61,191 nucleotides of DNA from CAZPKH01 sp964407165 (GCA_964407165.1 CAYOUJ010000008.1:1-61191), one strand, 5' to 3'. Positions 24,639-33,637 are shown, numbered from the stretch's first letter. Notes: generated by a model not told the origin, from the sequence alone. Translations and numbers: made by a program.

Positions 24639-25279
24639 AAAATCTCCGCCCCATTAAGGGTAAATATTACATTGCCAAATTAGTAGAGGAGGGCGAGCAT
24701 GTCCACCAGGATTTCAAGTATGCCATCTCCGACGCCCGCAAGATAGCCCACAGTATCTCTGCTTTCGCCAACAACGACGGCGGACGACTGCTCATCGGAG
24801 TGAAGGACAACGGCATCATCGCCGGCGTGCGCACCGACGAAGACATCTACCTTGTCGAGCAGGCGGCAGGGATGCTGTGCATGCCCCCCCAGACGGTGGA
24901 ATTCACCCCCTTCAAGTGCGACGGGGGCGCCATAGTCTACCGTGCCGAAATCTCCAAGGCCGCGACGCGCCCCGTGCGCTGCATCGCCGACAACCGTGGA
25001 ACAGTCCGTGCATACTACCGTGTCGCTGACGAGAACATTCCCGTCACCCCTCTCATGGAGGAGGCGTGGGAGGCTGCATCGCGCCCCGTGTCGTTGACGG
25101 ACTGCGACTACCTCGTGCTCCGCAATGTCAGCAAACAAGGCTCTGCTGTCGAGGAGATTGCCAAATCGCTACATCTCTCCACGGCATCTGTGAGAGCCTC
25201 CGTTGTTAACCTCTATGCAGCCGGTGTGGTGGACTTCGCGTACAGCGACGGCTCGTTTCGCATCATTCCAAAAGATTAG
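24635..25279 (+). CDS. AlbA_2 (Schlafen-type) ATP-binding domain protein
   Basis: The 214-residue protein starts at GTG 24635, overlapping the luxS stop (GTGA). Residues about 15-125 are an AlbA_2 domain: 'EHVHQDFKYAISDARKIA' then 'SAFANNDGGRLLIGVKDNG' (the core motif), 'IVYRAEI' and 'AYYRVADEN'. The C-terminal 70 residues look like a winged helix ('VEEIAKSLHLSTASVRASVV'), so it may be a DNA-binding regulator. AlbA_2 proteins include putative transcription regulators and RNases; activity here is unknown. Its position after mtnN-luxS suggests a link to methyl-cycle or AI-2 metabolism, but that is inference. Confidence 0.82.
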   Translation: MKNLRPIKGKYYIAKLVEEGEHVHQDFKYAISDARKIAHSISAFANNDGGRLLIGVKDNGIIAGVRTDEDIYLVEQAAGMLCMPPQTVEFTPFKCDGGAIVYRAEISKAATRPVRCIADNRGTVRAYYRVADENIPVTPLMEEAWEAASRPVSLTDCDYLVLRNVSKQGSAVEEIAKSLHLSTASVRASVVNLYAAGVVDFAYSDGSFRIIPKD

Positions 25280-25333
25280 AACAAAGGCTTAAATTACCCG
25301 AAATTAGGTATTTTGGGTTTTGTGGTCTAGTCG

Positions 25334-25341
25334 TACCTTTG
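25334..25341 (+). promoter_or_regulatory. -7 box TACCTTTG of a short transcript
   Basis: A perfect -7 box with TTTTG at 25311-25315 upstream (18 nt spacing). It faces a hairpin terminator about 100 nt downstream and no plus-strand gene of normal size. Confidence 0.65.
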
Positions 25342-25346
25342 CATCA

Positions 25347-25445
25347 ACAAAACCACATAGTCGTTTTAAGATAAGATGAGACCGCCGCCGAGTGAGACCG
25401 GCGGCAAAAAAAGCGGAAGCGCTGCGTGAGGCGCCTCCGCTTTTT
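25347..25445 (+). ncRNA. Putative small RNA with own promoter and terminator
   Basis: A transcript of about 100 nt is predicted from the promoter at 25334-25341 to the T-run at 25441-25445. It contains a hairpin with CCGCCG/CGGCGG stem (about 25383-25405) and the terminator hairpin. A 16-codon reading frame (ATG 25376 to TGA 25429; begins MRPPPSETGG) lies inside it. The next gene downstream is on the opposite strand, so this is not a leader. Whether it is an sRNA or a micro-ORF cannot be decided from sequence. Confidence 0.5.
25408..25445 (+). terminator. Rho-independent terminator of the short transcript
   Basis: The stem AAAAAGCGGA and GCGC pairs with GCGC and TCCGCTTTTT, with one mismatch and an 8 nt loop, and ends in TTTTT. 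Read from the other strand the stem also carries a T-run, so it may terminate uvrA as well, whose stop is at 25458. Confidence 0.75.
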
Positions 25446-25457
25446 GGATTCATTCGG

Positions 25458-28292
25458 CTAAAGGCGAAGCTCTGTCCGGAGGAACGGGGCGGTAGGAGAG
25501 GTGCCCGAGGCTATTTGCTCGGGGGTGCCTACGGCTACTATATGGCCGCCGGAGGAGCCGCCGCCCGGGCCCATGTCGATGACGTGGTCGGCGCTCTTGA
25601 CTATGTCAAGGTTGTGCTCGATGACCACGACGGTGTTGCCCTTGTCTACAAGCCGGTTGAGGATGCCAAGCAGCGTCTTGATGTCGTCGAAATGTAGTCC
25701 TGTCGTCGGCTCGTCAAGTATGAAGAGGGTGCGTCCGGTGTCGCGGCGCGCCAGCTCGGTGGCGAGCTTCACGCGCTGGTTTTCGCCGCCCGAGAGGGTG
25801 GAGGAGGGCTGCCCGAGCTTGATGTATCCCAAGCCAATCTCGTTGAGCACGCGTATCTTGTTGTAGATGTTGGGGATGTCTTTGAAGAACTCGCAGGCGT
25901 CGGCGATGGTCATGTCGAGCACGTCGGCAATGCTCTTGCTCTTGAAGCGCACCTCGAGCGTCTCGCGGTTATAGCGCTTGCCGCCGCACACCTCGCAAGG
26001 CACCATGACGTCGGGCAGAAAGTTCATCTCGATGGTGCGGTAGCCGTTACCCGCACACGCCGGGCAGCGTCCGCCGTTGACGTTGAACGAGAACCGGCCA
26101 GGCTTGTAGCCGCGTATCTTGGCTTCCGGGAGGCTGACGAAGAGGTTGCGGATGTCGGTGAAGACGCCGGTGTAGGTTGCCGGGTTGGAGCGAGGCGACT
26201 TGCCCAGAGGCGACTGGTCGACGGTGACCACCTTGTCGATGTGCTCAATGCCGTCGAGCGAGGCGTAGGGGAGGGGTGCCTCGAGCGAGCGGTAGAAGTG
26301 CTGTGAAAGTATGGGCTGGAGCGTGCTCTTGACAAGCGACGACTTGCCGCTGCCGCTGACACCGGCCACCACGGTGAGCGTGCCCAGGGGCAGGTCGAGG
26401 GTCACGTCGCGGAGGTTGTTGCCCCGCGCGCCCTTGAGCACGATGTGCTTGCCGTTGCCCTCGCGGCGCTCGGTAGGGACGGGAATGCAGAGCGCGCCGT
26501 TGAGGTAGCGAGCTGTCAGAGTGTCGGTCTTTAGCATCTCCTCGGGGGTGCCCTGGAATACCACCTCGCCCCCCTGGCGGCCGGCGCGGGGACCGATGTC
26601 CACCACGTAGTCGGCCTCGAGCATGATGTCCTTGTCGTGCTCCACCACTATTATGGTGTTCTGGGCGTCGCGGAGTTGCTTGAGCGAGGCGATGAGCCGG
26701 TGGTTGTCGCGCTGGTGGAGACCGATTGAAGGCTCGTCGAGGATGTACAGCACGTTTACCAGCTCCGAGCCGATCTGCGTTGCCAGGCGTATGCGCTGGC
26801 TCTCACCGCCGCTGAGGGTGGCGGAGGCGCGGTCGAGTGACAGATAGTCGAGGCCCACGTCGACGAGAAATTTCAGGCGCGAGCGTATCTCCTTGAGTAT
26901 CTCGGCGGCGATGACACGCTGCGTGGGCTGCAGACGCTCCTCCACTTCGCAGCTCCAGCGGTACATGTCGGCGATGTCCATCCGGCACAGCTCGGCAATG
27001 TTCTTGCCGTCGATGAAGAAGTGCAGGGCCTCCTTGTTGAGCCGCTGACCCTCACACTCGGGGCACACGGCGCGGGAGAAGAATCGCTGGCTCCACTTCT
27101 TGGCGCCATCGTCGGCCTCGTCGGCCTGCTGCATCTCCACGTATTTCACAATCCCCTCGTAGGCAGAGAAGTAGTTCATCGTCGCCATAGTCTCGTTCTG
27201 AATGACGAGGCGCTCGGTGGTGCCGTGGAGTATGTCGGAGAGGGCCTCGTCGGGAAGCTCGTCGATGGGTGTCTTCACCGTCGCACCGTATTTGCGGCAG
27301 ATGGCGTCGATTTGCCAGAATATCATGGAGTTGCGATATTTCCCTAAGGGCACTATGCCACCCTCGGCAATGCTCATCGAGGGCTTGGGAATGATCTTGT
27401 CGCGGTCGATTATGTTGACGTATCCGAGACCCTTGCACCGCGGGCAGGCGCCTTGCGGGGAGTTGAACGAGAAATTGTGAGGTGCCGGCTCGCGGTAGGA
27501 GATGCCGCTCTCAGGGTCCATGAGCATCTGGGAGTAGTGTGCCACGGCGTCGGCGTCGGTGTCGTACACGAGCATCTGACGGTCGCCCTGCAGCAGGGCG
27601 TTTTCGACAGTCTGGCGCAAGCGGTCACGGTCTTTGGCCGACACTTTAAGGCGGTCGATGACCAGCTCGATGGAGTGGTTCTTGTAGCGGTCGAGCCGCA
27701 GTCCGGGGGTGATCTCGGTCAGCTCTCCGTCGACGCGCATGTTGATGTACCCCTTCTTGCGCAGCTGCTCGAAGAGCTCCTTGTAGTGGCCCTTGCGGTT
27801 TTTTACCAGCGAGGCCAGAATGTATATCTTATGGCCGTCGTAGCGGTCAAGTATCAGGTCGACAATTTTTTCCTCGGTATATTTCACCATCGGCAGCCCT
27901 GAGACGTAGCTGCGCGCCTCGCCTATGCGGGCGTAGAGCAGGCGAAGGAAGTCGTAAATCTCGGTGGTGGTGCCGATAGTGCTCCGCGGGTTGCGGTTGA
28001 TGGTCTTCTGCTCGATGGCTATGACAGGGCTGAGTCCGGATATATGGTCTACGTCCGGCCGCTCGAGGTTTCCCAGAAAGCCGCGGGCGTATGACGAGAA
28101 GGTCTCGATATAGCGCCGCTGGCCTTCGGCATAGATGGTGTCGAAAGCCAGTGACGATTTGCCGCTGCCGCTTAGGCCCGTGACCACCGACAGCTTGCCA
28201 AGTGGTAGCGTTACGTCTATGTTCTTGAGGTTGTGGACTCTGGCGCCGATGACGCTGAGCTCCTCCTGCTGATGTGTTATTTCGTTATCCAA
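25458..28292 (-). CDS. uvrA: Excinuclease ABC subunit UvrA
   Basis: UvrA is the damage-sensing ATPase of nucleotide excision repair. The 944-residue product has two ABC ATPase halves: Walker A GLSGSGKSS near 38 with signature LSGGESQRIRLA, and GVSGSGKSS near 640 with LSGGENQRVKLA. Zinc-finger cysteines are visible in 'CPRCKG', 'CPECEG', and 'CPACAGNGYR' with 'CEVCGGKRYN'. Bacteroidales often carry two UvrA paralogues and I cannot tell which this is. Translation must start at TTG 28292 or later, because an in-frame stop lies just upstream. That start overlaps the end of the transglycosylase gene by 16 nt. Confidence 0.95.
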   Translation of the reverse strand: MDNEITHQQEELSVIGARVHNLKNIDVTLPLGKLSVVTGLSGSGKSSLAFDTIYAEGQRRYIETFSSYARGFLGNLERPDVDHISGLSPVIAIEQKTINRNPRSTIGTTTEIYDFLRLLYARIGEARSYVSGLPMVKYTEEKIVDLILDRYDGHKIYILASLVKNRKGHYKELFEQLRKKGYINMRVDGELTEITPGLRLDRYKNHSIELVIDRLKVSAKDRDRLRQTVENALLQGDRQMLVYDTDADAVAHYSQMLMDPESGISYREPAPHNFSFNSPQGACPRCKGLGYVNIIDRDKIIPKPSMSIAEGGIVPLGKYRNSMIFWQIDAICRKYGATVKTPIDELPDEALSDILHGTTERLVIQNETMATMNYFSAYEGIVKYVEMQQADEADDGAKKWSQRFFSRAVCPECEGQRLNKEALHFFIDGKNIAELCRMDIADMYRWSCEVEERLQPTQRVIAAEILKEIRSRLKFLVDVGLDYLSLDRASATLSGGESQRIRLATQIGSELVNVLYILDEPSIGLHQRDNHRLIASLKQLRDAQNTIIVVEHDKDIMLEADYVVDIGPRAGRQGGEVVFQGTPEEMLKTDTLTARYLNGALCIPVPTERREGNGKHIVLKGARGNNLRDVTLDLPLGTLTVVAGVSGSGKSSLVKSTLQPILSQHFYRSLEAPLPYASLDGIEHIDKVVTVDQSPLGKSPRSNPATYTGVFTDIRNLFVSLPEAKIRGYKPGRFSFNVNGGRCPACAGNGYRTIEMNFLPDVMVPCEVCGGKRYNRETLEVRFKSKSIADVLDMTIADACEFFKDIPNIYNKIRVLNEIGLGYIKLGQPSSTLSGGENQRVKLATELARRDTGRTLFILDEPTTGLHFDDIKTLLGILNRLVDKGNTVVVIEHNLDIVKSADHVIDMGPGGGSSGGHIVAVGTPEQIASGTSPTAPFLRTELRL

Positions 28293-29194
28293 TTCTTGTT
28301 ATAGGTAGTGGGTTTGGTCTTCGACCGGCGGTTCTTGTCTTTGACGGGTACTTTCACCTGATACACCTTGCCGGACTTGTTGGTAAGATAGTTGGCACGT
28401 ATCCATGGGTTAGCCTCGCGCAGGTCGCGATAGGTGACGCCGTGCTCCTGCGCCCAGGCCGTCCAGCTCTCAACGGGGGTGTTCACCTCCACTATGTCAT
28501 ATTCGAGAGGCTGGTAAAGCTGGTCGGCGGTGAGCGTGAACCCGTAGCCGCGCGGGTTCTCCATCAGCAGCTTGTAGGCAAGGATGCGGAAGGGGTAGCG
28601 CGTGGTCTCGTTGACCAGCCAGAGGTCGAACGACGATTTTACCCCCTGGTTTGCAAGCTCGTTGGAGATGCGACCCATGCCGGCGTTGTAGCTCGAGGCC
28701 ACCGACTCCCAAGAGCCGTACTTGGCGTATGCTGCCTTGAGATACTTGCATGCCGCTTCCGTGGCTTTCTCGGGATGGAAGCGCTCGTCGACGTAGTCGT
28801 TCACCTCAAGCCCATACTGACGCCCTGTCTCGGGCATGAACTGCCACATTCCGGCAGCCTTGGCGGGTGACACGGCGAATGGGTCGAGCAGGCTCTCGGT
28901 GCATGCAAGATAGAGCATGTCGAGTGGCACCTTGTTCTTCTCCAGTATCGGCGCCATCATGGGGAAGTAGCGGTTGGCGCGCTTGATGGTAAGCAGCGTC
29001 GACCCGTGGGTGAAGGAGATGGCCGACAGCTCGCGGTCGAGGCGCTCGTACATATAATACGGATCGAGGTCTATGGTTTGGCCGCAGAATGTCATCTCTG
29101 ACGGCACGAGGGGGTTGACCACTGCTGAGGGTGATTGGGCAAACGCTGCCGAGGCGGCTACCGCACACGTGGCTATGAGGGTTAATATTCGCAT
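28277..29194 (-). CDS. Lytic transglycosylase (SLT domain, MltD-like)
   Basis: This 305-residue exported protein has a signal peptide (MRILTLIATCAVAASAAFA). The GH23 SLT domain spans about residues 75-210. The catalytic glutamate is in 'CTESLLDPFAVSPAKAAG', followed by 'MWQFMPETGRQYGL' and 'ASSYNAGMGRI', all diagnostic of soluble lytic transglycosylases that cut peptidoglycan between MurNAc and GlcNAc. The region after about 235 may hold one degenerate LysM-like module ('YDIVEVNTPVESWTAWAQE'). The C-terminus is basic. It is transcribed just before uvrA and overlaps it. Confidence 0.92.
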   Translation of the reverse strand: MRILTLIATCAVAASAAFAQSPSAVVNPLVPSEMTFCGQTIDLDPYYMYERLDRELSAISFTHGSTLLTIKRANRYFPMMAPILEKNKVPLDMLYLACTESLLDPFAVSPAKAAGMWQFMPETGRQYGLEVNDYVDERFHPEKATEAACKYLKAAYAKYGSWESVASSYNAGMGRISNELANQGVKSSFDLWLVNETTRYPFRILAYKLLMENPRGYGFTLTADQLYQPLEYDIVEVNTPVESWTAWAQEHGVTYRDLREANPWIRANYLTNKSGKVYQVKVPVKDKNRRSKTKPTTYNKNWITK

Positions 29195-29206
29195 TGTCTT
29201 CGAGTT

Positions 29207-29257
29207 AATCGATGATTATCGATAGGCTGTCGATTATCCATCGATAGATAATCGATT
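29207..29257. repeat. ATCGAT-rich intergenic repeat
   Basis: ATCGAT, TCGATTATC and ATCGATAG motifs recur at roughly 7-10 nt spacing. Similar stretches lie at 33459-33520, 5401-5445 and 51614-51656. Confidence 0.7.
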
Positions 29258-29259
29258 TG

Positions 29260-30561
29260 TTATTTGTAATTTACTATGTTGATGTCGCCCGAGAGGTTGT
29301 ATTTGCGGCCGTCGGCGCCCTCGGCCTTGATGACGTAGTAGTATACGCCGGCTGGCACGAGCTTGCCGCGGTAACGACCGTCCCACCCCTGAGAGGGGTC
29401 GGTGAACGAGCACATCTTGGTGCCCCATTTGTTGAAGATGTGGCACTCAAACTTCACAATCGACTTGTAGGACACCTTCCACTCGTCGTTGACGCCCTCG
29501 GAGGCGCCGGGAGAGAAGGCGTTGGGGCAAACTAAGTCGCTGTCGCCGATATACACCTCGTAAGTGGCGCTGTAGGCCTCGCAGGCGCCATCGGAGTTGG
29601 CGCACATAAAACGAACGTAGGTGGTGCCCAGCTCGTTGAAGGTGTATGTGCAGTCGAGCTGGTTCATGCGCAGTGTGATGTTCTCAAACTCTGAGTCCGT
29701 GGCAAACTGCCACTCGTTGAACACCACGGCGTCGGTGACGGCGGCCGAGAAGTCGATGACTGCAGGGGCAGAGCCACCCAGGCCGGTGTCGCCGGACGTC
29801 TGCTCGTTGTCGGCCTCGCGCTCCTGCTGGGTGGCCGTGGCCTCGCATGCCACACCGTAGGCCGGGACGGTGGCGCTGGCGAGCGACCTTTCACGCCCCC
29901 ACTGTCGCAGGAAGCGGTCGCCGGAGAGCTGAAACTGCGTGTCGCAGAGCACCCCGGTCACATGTATGGTCGCCGGCAGATATTCGAGGGTCTGCGTTGC
30001 CGGGGTCTGCACGTATTGGTTGGTCTCCTCGTTGTAAGTAAGGGTGTTGTAGGTCAGGGTCAGTTCGCGTGAGAGGGTCATGCGCCGTCCGTTGATGGTG
30101 TAGTAATAGATAGCGGAGCCGCTGCCTGCCGTGTTGATGGAGGTGACGTCGCACTCGCGCTCGCCTGCCGCGTTGAGGGCCGTGATGCTGAACGGATCGG
30201 CGGAGTAGTCGACCACCCAGCAATAGTACCGGCTGGTGCCCTCCTCTACGATATATCCCATGTTGCCCTGAATTGACGGGAGCGTCCACTCCGTCCCGCT
30301 GTTGGTAACGCCGGAGACCTCCTCGGCATATCCGCCCCCGAGGTTGCTGTAACGATACCAGGTGACAGTGGCGGAGGCAGACGACGCCTTGTAAGTGGCG
30401 CTGACCCCGGTGGTGTTGTAGAGCACGTAGATGTCGTTGAGGCCCGTCGACGTCTCGGGGGTTACGGTTATGACGCTCTGAGAGTTGCCGGTAAATGTGA
30501 GCTCGGCGTTTGCAGCAGCGGCAGTGAATATGCAGATTATAAGGATAATATACTTACGCAT
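29260..30561 (-). CDS. Secreted protein with CHU_C/T9SS type B sorting domain
   Basis: The 433-residue protein has a signal peptide (MRKYIILIICIFTAAAANA). The C-terminal 85 residues form a gliding-motility-type CHU_C domain ('VCPNAFSPGASEGVNDEWK', 'FNKWGTKM', 'GWDGRYRGKLVPAGVYYYVI', 'GDINIVNYK'), the type B signal for export by the type IX secretion system. The middle region is beta-rich with an Ig-like module (about 255-335, 'YTFNELGTTYVRFMCANSDG'). Cargo function is unknown. No T9SS machinery genes are in the window. I use ATG 30561; a TTG two codons upstream is possible. Confidence 0.85.
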   Translation of the reverse strand: MRKYIILIICIFTAAAANAELTFTGNSQSVITVTPETSTGLNDIYVLYNTTGVSATYKASSASATVTWYRYSNLGGGYAEEVSGVTNSGTEWTLPSIQGNMGYIVEEGTSRYYCWVVDYSADPFSITALNAAGERECDVTSINTAGSGSAIYYYTINGRRMTLSRELTLTYNTLTYNEETNQYVQTPATQTLEYLPATIHVTGVLCDTQFQLSGDRFLRQWGRERSLASATVPAYGVACEATATQQEREADNEQTSGDTGLGGSAPAVIDFSAAVTDAVVFNEWQFATDSEFENITLRMNQLDCTYTFNELGTTYVRFMCANSDGACEAYSATYEVYIGDSDLVCPNAFSPGASEGVNDEWKVSYKSIVKFECHIFNKWGTKMCSFTDPSQGWDGRYRGKLVPAGVYYYVIKAEGADGRKYNLSGDINIVNYK

Positions 30562-30684
30562 GGGCAAAACATAAGGTTACTTTATAATAAACGCTCTCTG
30601 GCGGTTAATATTGTGTCGGCAGGGGTTTGAACGGAGGGTGGAAAAATTTTTTGAAAAAAGTTTTGGCGGTTTGAAAAATAGTCG

Positions 30685-30692
30685 TACCTTTG
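30685..30692 (+). promoter_or_regulatory. -7 box TACCTTTG for the tRNA-Arg pair
   Basis: An exact -7 box with TTTTG ending at 30665 (19 nt spacing), 39 nt before the first tRNA-Arg. A small CCCCGAAGTCGGGG hairpin (about 30705-30718) lies in the leader. Confidence 0.75.
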
Positions 30693-30731
30693 CAGACGCA
30701 AAAGCCCCGAAGTCGGGGCGGTTAACCAATC

Positions 30732-30805
30732 GGCTCATTAGCTCAATTGAATAGAGCATCTGACTACGGATCAGAAGGTTACAGGTTTGAATCCTGTATG
30801 AGTCA
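30732..30805 (+). tRNA. tRNA-Arg(ACG), copy 1
   Basis: A 74 nt cloverleaf. The acceptor GGCTCAT pairs with ATGAGTC, the anticodon loop CTACGGA gives ACG, and the T-arm contains GGTTTGAATCC. No CCA is encoded. A34 is the expected TadA substrate. Confidence 0.97.
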
Positions 30806-30858
30806 CTTAACGACCATTAAAAACATCAATTTTAAATATCCTCTCATCCTAAAGCGAT

Positions 30859-30932
30859 GGCTCATTAGCTCAATTGAATAGAGCATCTGACTACGGATCA
30901 GAAGGTTACAGGTTTGAATCCTGTATGAGTCA
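30859..30932 (+). tRNA. tRNA-Arg(ACG), copy 2
   Basis: Identical over all 74 nt to copy 1, 53 nt downstream and in the same transcript. No CCA is encoded. Confidence 0.97.
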
Positions 30933-30939
30933 CCCTCTT

Positions 30940-30969
30940 GGGCAGCCCTGCCGACCGGCAGGGCTGCCC
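30940..30969 (+). terminator. Strong hairpin after the tRNA-Arg pair
   Basis: A perfect 13 bp stem GGGCAGCCCTGCC/GGCAGGGCTGCCC with 4 nt loop, followed by a weak T-rich tract TTGTT. It also lies 12 nt past the stop of the convergent TonB-type gene, so it may serve both strands. Confidence 0.7.
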
Positions 30970-30981
30970 TTGTTGGCGTGG

Positions 30982-33399
30982 CTATTTCTTGCGGCCTTGG
31001 AGGTCGGTGTTCTCGATGGTGGCGGCGGTGCGCTTCACCTGTGAGTTGAGCGAGCCGAAGCGATAGCCGACGGTTATGCCGAAGATGTGCTGGTGGCTGC
31101 TGCGCTGGCGGTTGAAGCCCTCGACGCCGCCGCCGATGGTGTGCACCTCGGTGACGAGGCGTCCGAAGGGGTTGCGGGTGTAGAACTTGACGGTCAGGCG
31201 GTCATCCTTGAGGAATGTGCGCGTGAGGCTCAGGCCGTACCACGGCAGCTTCGTCTTGGAGTAGGTGTAGAGGTCCCACACCCAGCCAGTGGGCCAATAG
31301 ACGTTGGCGCTGAAGCGTAGCTTCCACGGCAGCTGCTGGGTGAGGGTGGGGATGAAGGAGGCGTTCCAGCGGTGCAGTTTGGCGCCGAGGGAGGGGTTGT
31401 GGCGGTAATCCCAGTTGGCTTCGACGTTGACTGACAGAGATGTCTTGGCCGAAGGTGTCAAGTTGAGATAGGCGGATATGGACAGTTGGCGGCTGCGCCC
31501 GGAGTTGGCGAAGGAGGTGAACAGCCGGTCGTCGGTGACGGTCTGCGTCTCGATCAGAGCGTTGTTGGAGTATGTGTATGAGGCTGTCACATAGAGCTGT
31601 GCGCGCTGCGCGAGCATGGAGTAAGTGAGCGAGGGGGAGTAATAGCGCGAGCTGTTGAGGTTAGGGTTGCCTTGCTGGGTCTCGTAGGGGAGAACCATGA
31701 CGGCGGGGTTGAGGTAGCTGATGCCGGGGCGCGAGATGCGCGAGCTCCATGACAGCTTGAGGCTGTGGCGGTCGGTGAAGTCGTATGACACCGAGGCGTT
31801 GGGCACCCAGTCGGAGAGGTTGCGGGTGAAGTCGGTGCCGTCGCCGTCGAGGAAGTCGACGCTGATGTGCGACAGCTCGTAGCGCAGCCCGGCGCGCAGT
31901 CCCAGACGGCCCCGCTTCATGCGCCAGTCGGCATACAGGGCGCCGATGTTGGTGTCGTGGTGGAAGTTGGAGCGGTCGTTGCCTACGCCGACGTACTCGA
32001 GGTAGGTCTTGGAGCGGTTGAGGCGGAGTATGTATTTGGCGCCGACGTCGAGGGTGTGGTAAGTGGCCAAGGGGCGCGACCAGTCGGCCTGGAAGGTGTG
32101 CTCCCAGAAGTCGAGGGTGAAGTTGCTGTTGAAGCCGGTGTAGGGCGTGGGCAGGTTGACGGCGTCGTAATAGGTCTGCCGGTAGTCGACGTGCTGGTTG
32201 GTGGTCGACACCTGGTAAGAGAGGACTATGGTCTCGCCCTTGCGGCGGGTGGAGCGCTGGTAGTTGACGGCGCCGTTGAAGTCGAGGTACGACTGTCGCG
32301 GCAGCCGCATGTAGGTCTTGTAGGAGTAGAGGCTCGCGCCCGAGGGTGAGCGCATATCGAGGTCCATGTCGACGGTGGCGTCGAGGCTATAGGCATAGCC
32401 TCCGAACTCGAGGGTGACGAGGTTGAGGGTGTCCGGTTCCCAGCTCCCCTCGAGGTTCCAGAAGCCCATGCCGCCACCGTCGGAGTGGTCGTAGCCCGTA
32501 CGCTGGCGGTTTGTCAGAGTGTTGCCGGTGTCGGTGTAAGTCGTGCGCTCGTCGTTATAGCTCTGCAGGTCGCGGTAGGTGATACCCTGGTAACCCCCGG
32601 AGAGGGAGAGGTTTACGTTGCCCACCTGCGTCTGCAGCATCCCGTTGGCGCCGGGGTAGGAGGGGACGGTGGTATTGTAGTCCATGTTGAGCTGCCCCAT
32701 GACGCCCTTGACGGCGGAGCCGTCGACGGTGACTATGTTGAGTATGGCTGCCACGCCCTCGGCATCTTCGCGCGCGCCCGGGTCGGTGATTACCTCGATG
32801 CGCTTGATGGTGGAGGCGGGGATGGCCTTGAAGATGTCTTTGGCGTTGTTGGTGAACATGTTGTTGGGGCGGCCGTTCTTGTAAATCTTGAAGTTGGAGG
32901 AGCCGCGCACCTTGATGTTGCCCTCGCCGTCGACGCTTACCAGGGGCACCTTGCGGAGGATGTCGTCGACTGTGGATACGGGCGTTTCGGGGTCAGCCTG
33001 CACGTCGTAGCCGATGCGGTCTATCTCCTTGGTGACGATTGGCCGCTGTGCGCTGACCACCACCTCGCCCAAGGCCATCGACGAGGCTCCCATTCGCAGA
33101 GTGCCCAGGTCGGCGCCGAGGCTGTCGACGTTTATAGCCTCGCGCAGCATGGGGTAGCCTACCGAGCTTACGGTGAGCAGGTAGGCTCCTTCGGCTGGGG
33201 CTGTGATGAGAAATTCGCCGGTCTCGGCGGTGACTACGGCGGCGAGGGGGTTGAGGGTGTCGGCGGGGTTGAAGATGCGCACGGTGGCGTAGTCGACGGG
33301 TGTTCCGAGGGAGTCGGCGACGGTCCCGCGGACGGTTAGTTGTGCAGAAGCGGCGAAGGCGCACAGGGCGCAGAGAGTCGCCAGAATGTCTCTTGGCAT
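30982..33399 (-). CDS. TonB-dependent receptor-like outer-membrane protein
   Basis: The 805-residue protein has a signal peptide (MPRDILATLCALCAFAASA). A carboxypeptidase-like beta-sandwich follows (about 20-105, 'VRGTVADSLGTPVDYATVRI'). The plug domain (about 115-245) has 'TVDDILRKVPLVSVDGEG' and 'IKRIEVITDPGAREDAEG'. The rest is a large beta-barrel of the OMP_b-brl_3 type. No SusD partner is adjacent, so it is not a standard SusCD glycan pair; metal or peptide import, or a non-transport role, is possible. The last residues 'DLQGRKK' lack the usual terminal aromatic. Confidence 0.87.
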   Translation of the reverse strand: MPRDILATLCALCAFAASAQLTVRGTVADSLGTPVDYATVRIFNPADTLNPLAAVVTAETGEFLITAPAEGAYLLTVSSVGYPMLREAINVDSLGADLGTLRMGASSMALGEVVVSAQRPIVTKEIDRIGYDVQADPETPVSTVDDILRKVPLVSVDGEGNIKVRGSSNFKIYKNGRPNNMFTNNAKDIFKAIPASTIKRIEVITDPGAREDAEGVAAILNIVTVDGSAVKGVMGQLNMDYNTTVPSYPGANGMLQTQVGNVNLSLSGGYQGITYRDLQSYNDERTTYTDTGNTLTNRQRTGYDHSDGGGMGFWNLEGSWEPDTLNLVTLEFGGYAYSLDATVDMDLDMRSPSGASLYSYKTYMRLPRQSYLDFNGAVNYQRSTRRKGETIVLSYQVSTTNQHVDYRQTYYDAVNLPTPYTGFNSNFTLDFWEHTFQADWSRPLATYHTLDVGAKYILRLNRSKTYLEYVGVGNDRSNFHHDTNIGALYADWRMKRGRLGLRAGLRYELSHISVDFLDGDGTDFTRNLSDWVPNASVSYDFTDRHSLKLSWSSRISRPGISYLNPAVMVLPYETQQGNPNLNSSRYYSPSLTYSMLAQRAQLYVTASYTYSNNALIETQTVTDDRLFTSFANSGRSRQLSISAYLNLTPSAKTSLSVNVEANWDYRHNPSLGAKLHRWNASFIPTLTQQLPWKLRFSANVYWPTGWVWDLYTYSKTKLPWYGLSLTRTFLKDDRLTVKFYTRNPFGRLVTEVHTIGGGVEGFNRQRSSHQHIFGITVGYRFGSLNSQVKRTAATIENTDLQGRKK

Positions 33400-33458
33400 G
33401 GCAAAAAAGATGGGTTACATCTAATAGACGCAGCGGCGTGCCGAAAAGTTACATTTTC

Positions 33459-33520
33459 ATCGAAAAAATCGATTACAATCGATAATAATCGACAATCATC
33501 GATAGGTAATCGATTGATTG
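33459..33520. repeat. ATCGAT-rich intergenic repeat
   Basis: Dense ATCGAT/TCGATAA motifs lie between the TonB-type gene and the tRNA-fMet terminator. They resemble the stretches at 29207-29257 and 51614-51656. Confidence 0.65.
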
Positions 33521-33522
33521 CC

Positions 33523-33555
33523 AAAAAGAAAACCGCCTCGGCGACAGCCGAAGCG
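33523..33555 (-). terminator. Rho-independent terminator of tRNA-fMet
   Basis: On the minus strand a 9 bp stem CGCTTCGGC/GCCGAGGCG with TGTC loop is followed by GTTTTCTTTTT. It lies 7 nt past the encoded CCA. Confidence 0.8.
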
Positions 33556-33562
33556 ATTTGCT

Positions 33563-33637
<75 letters not shown>

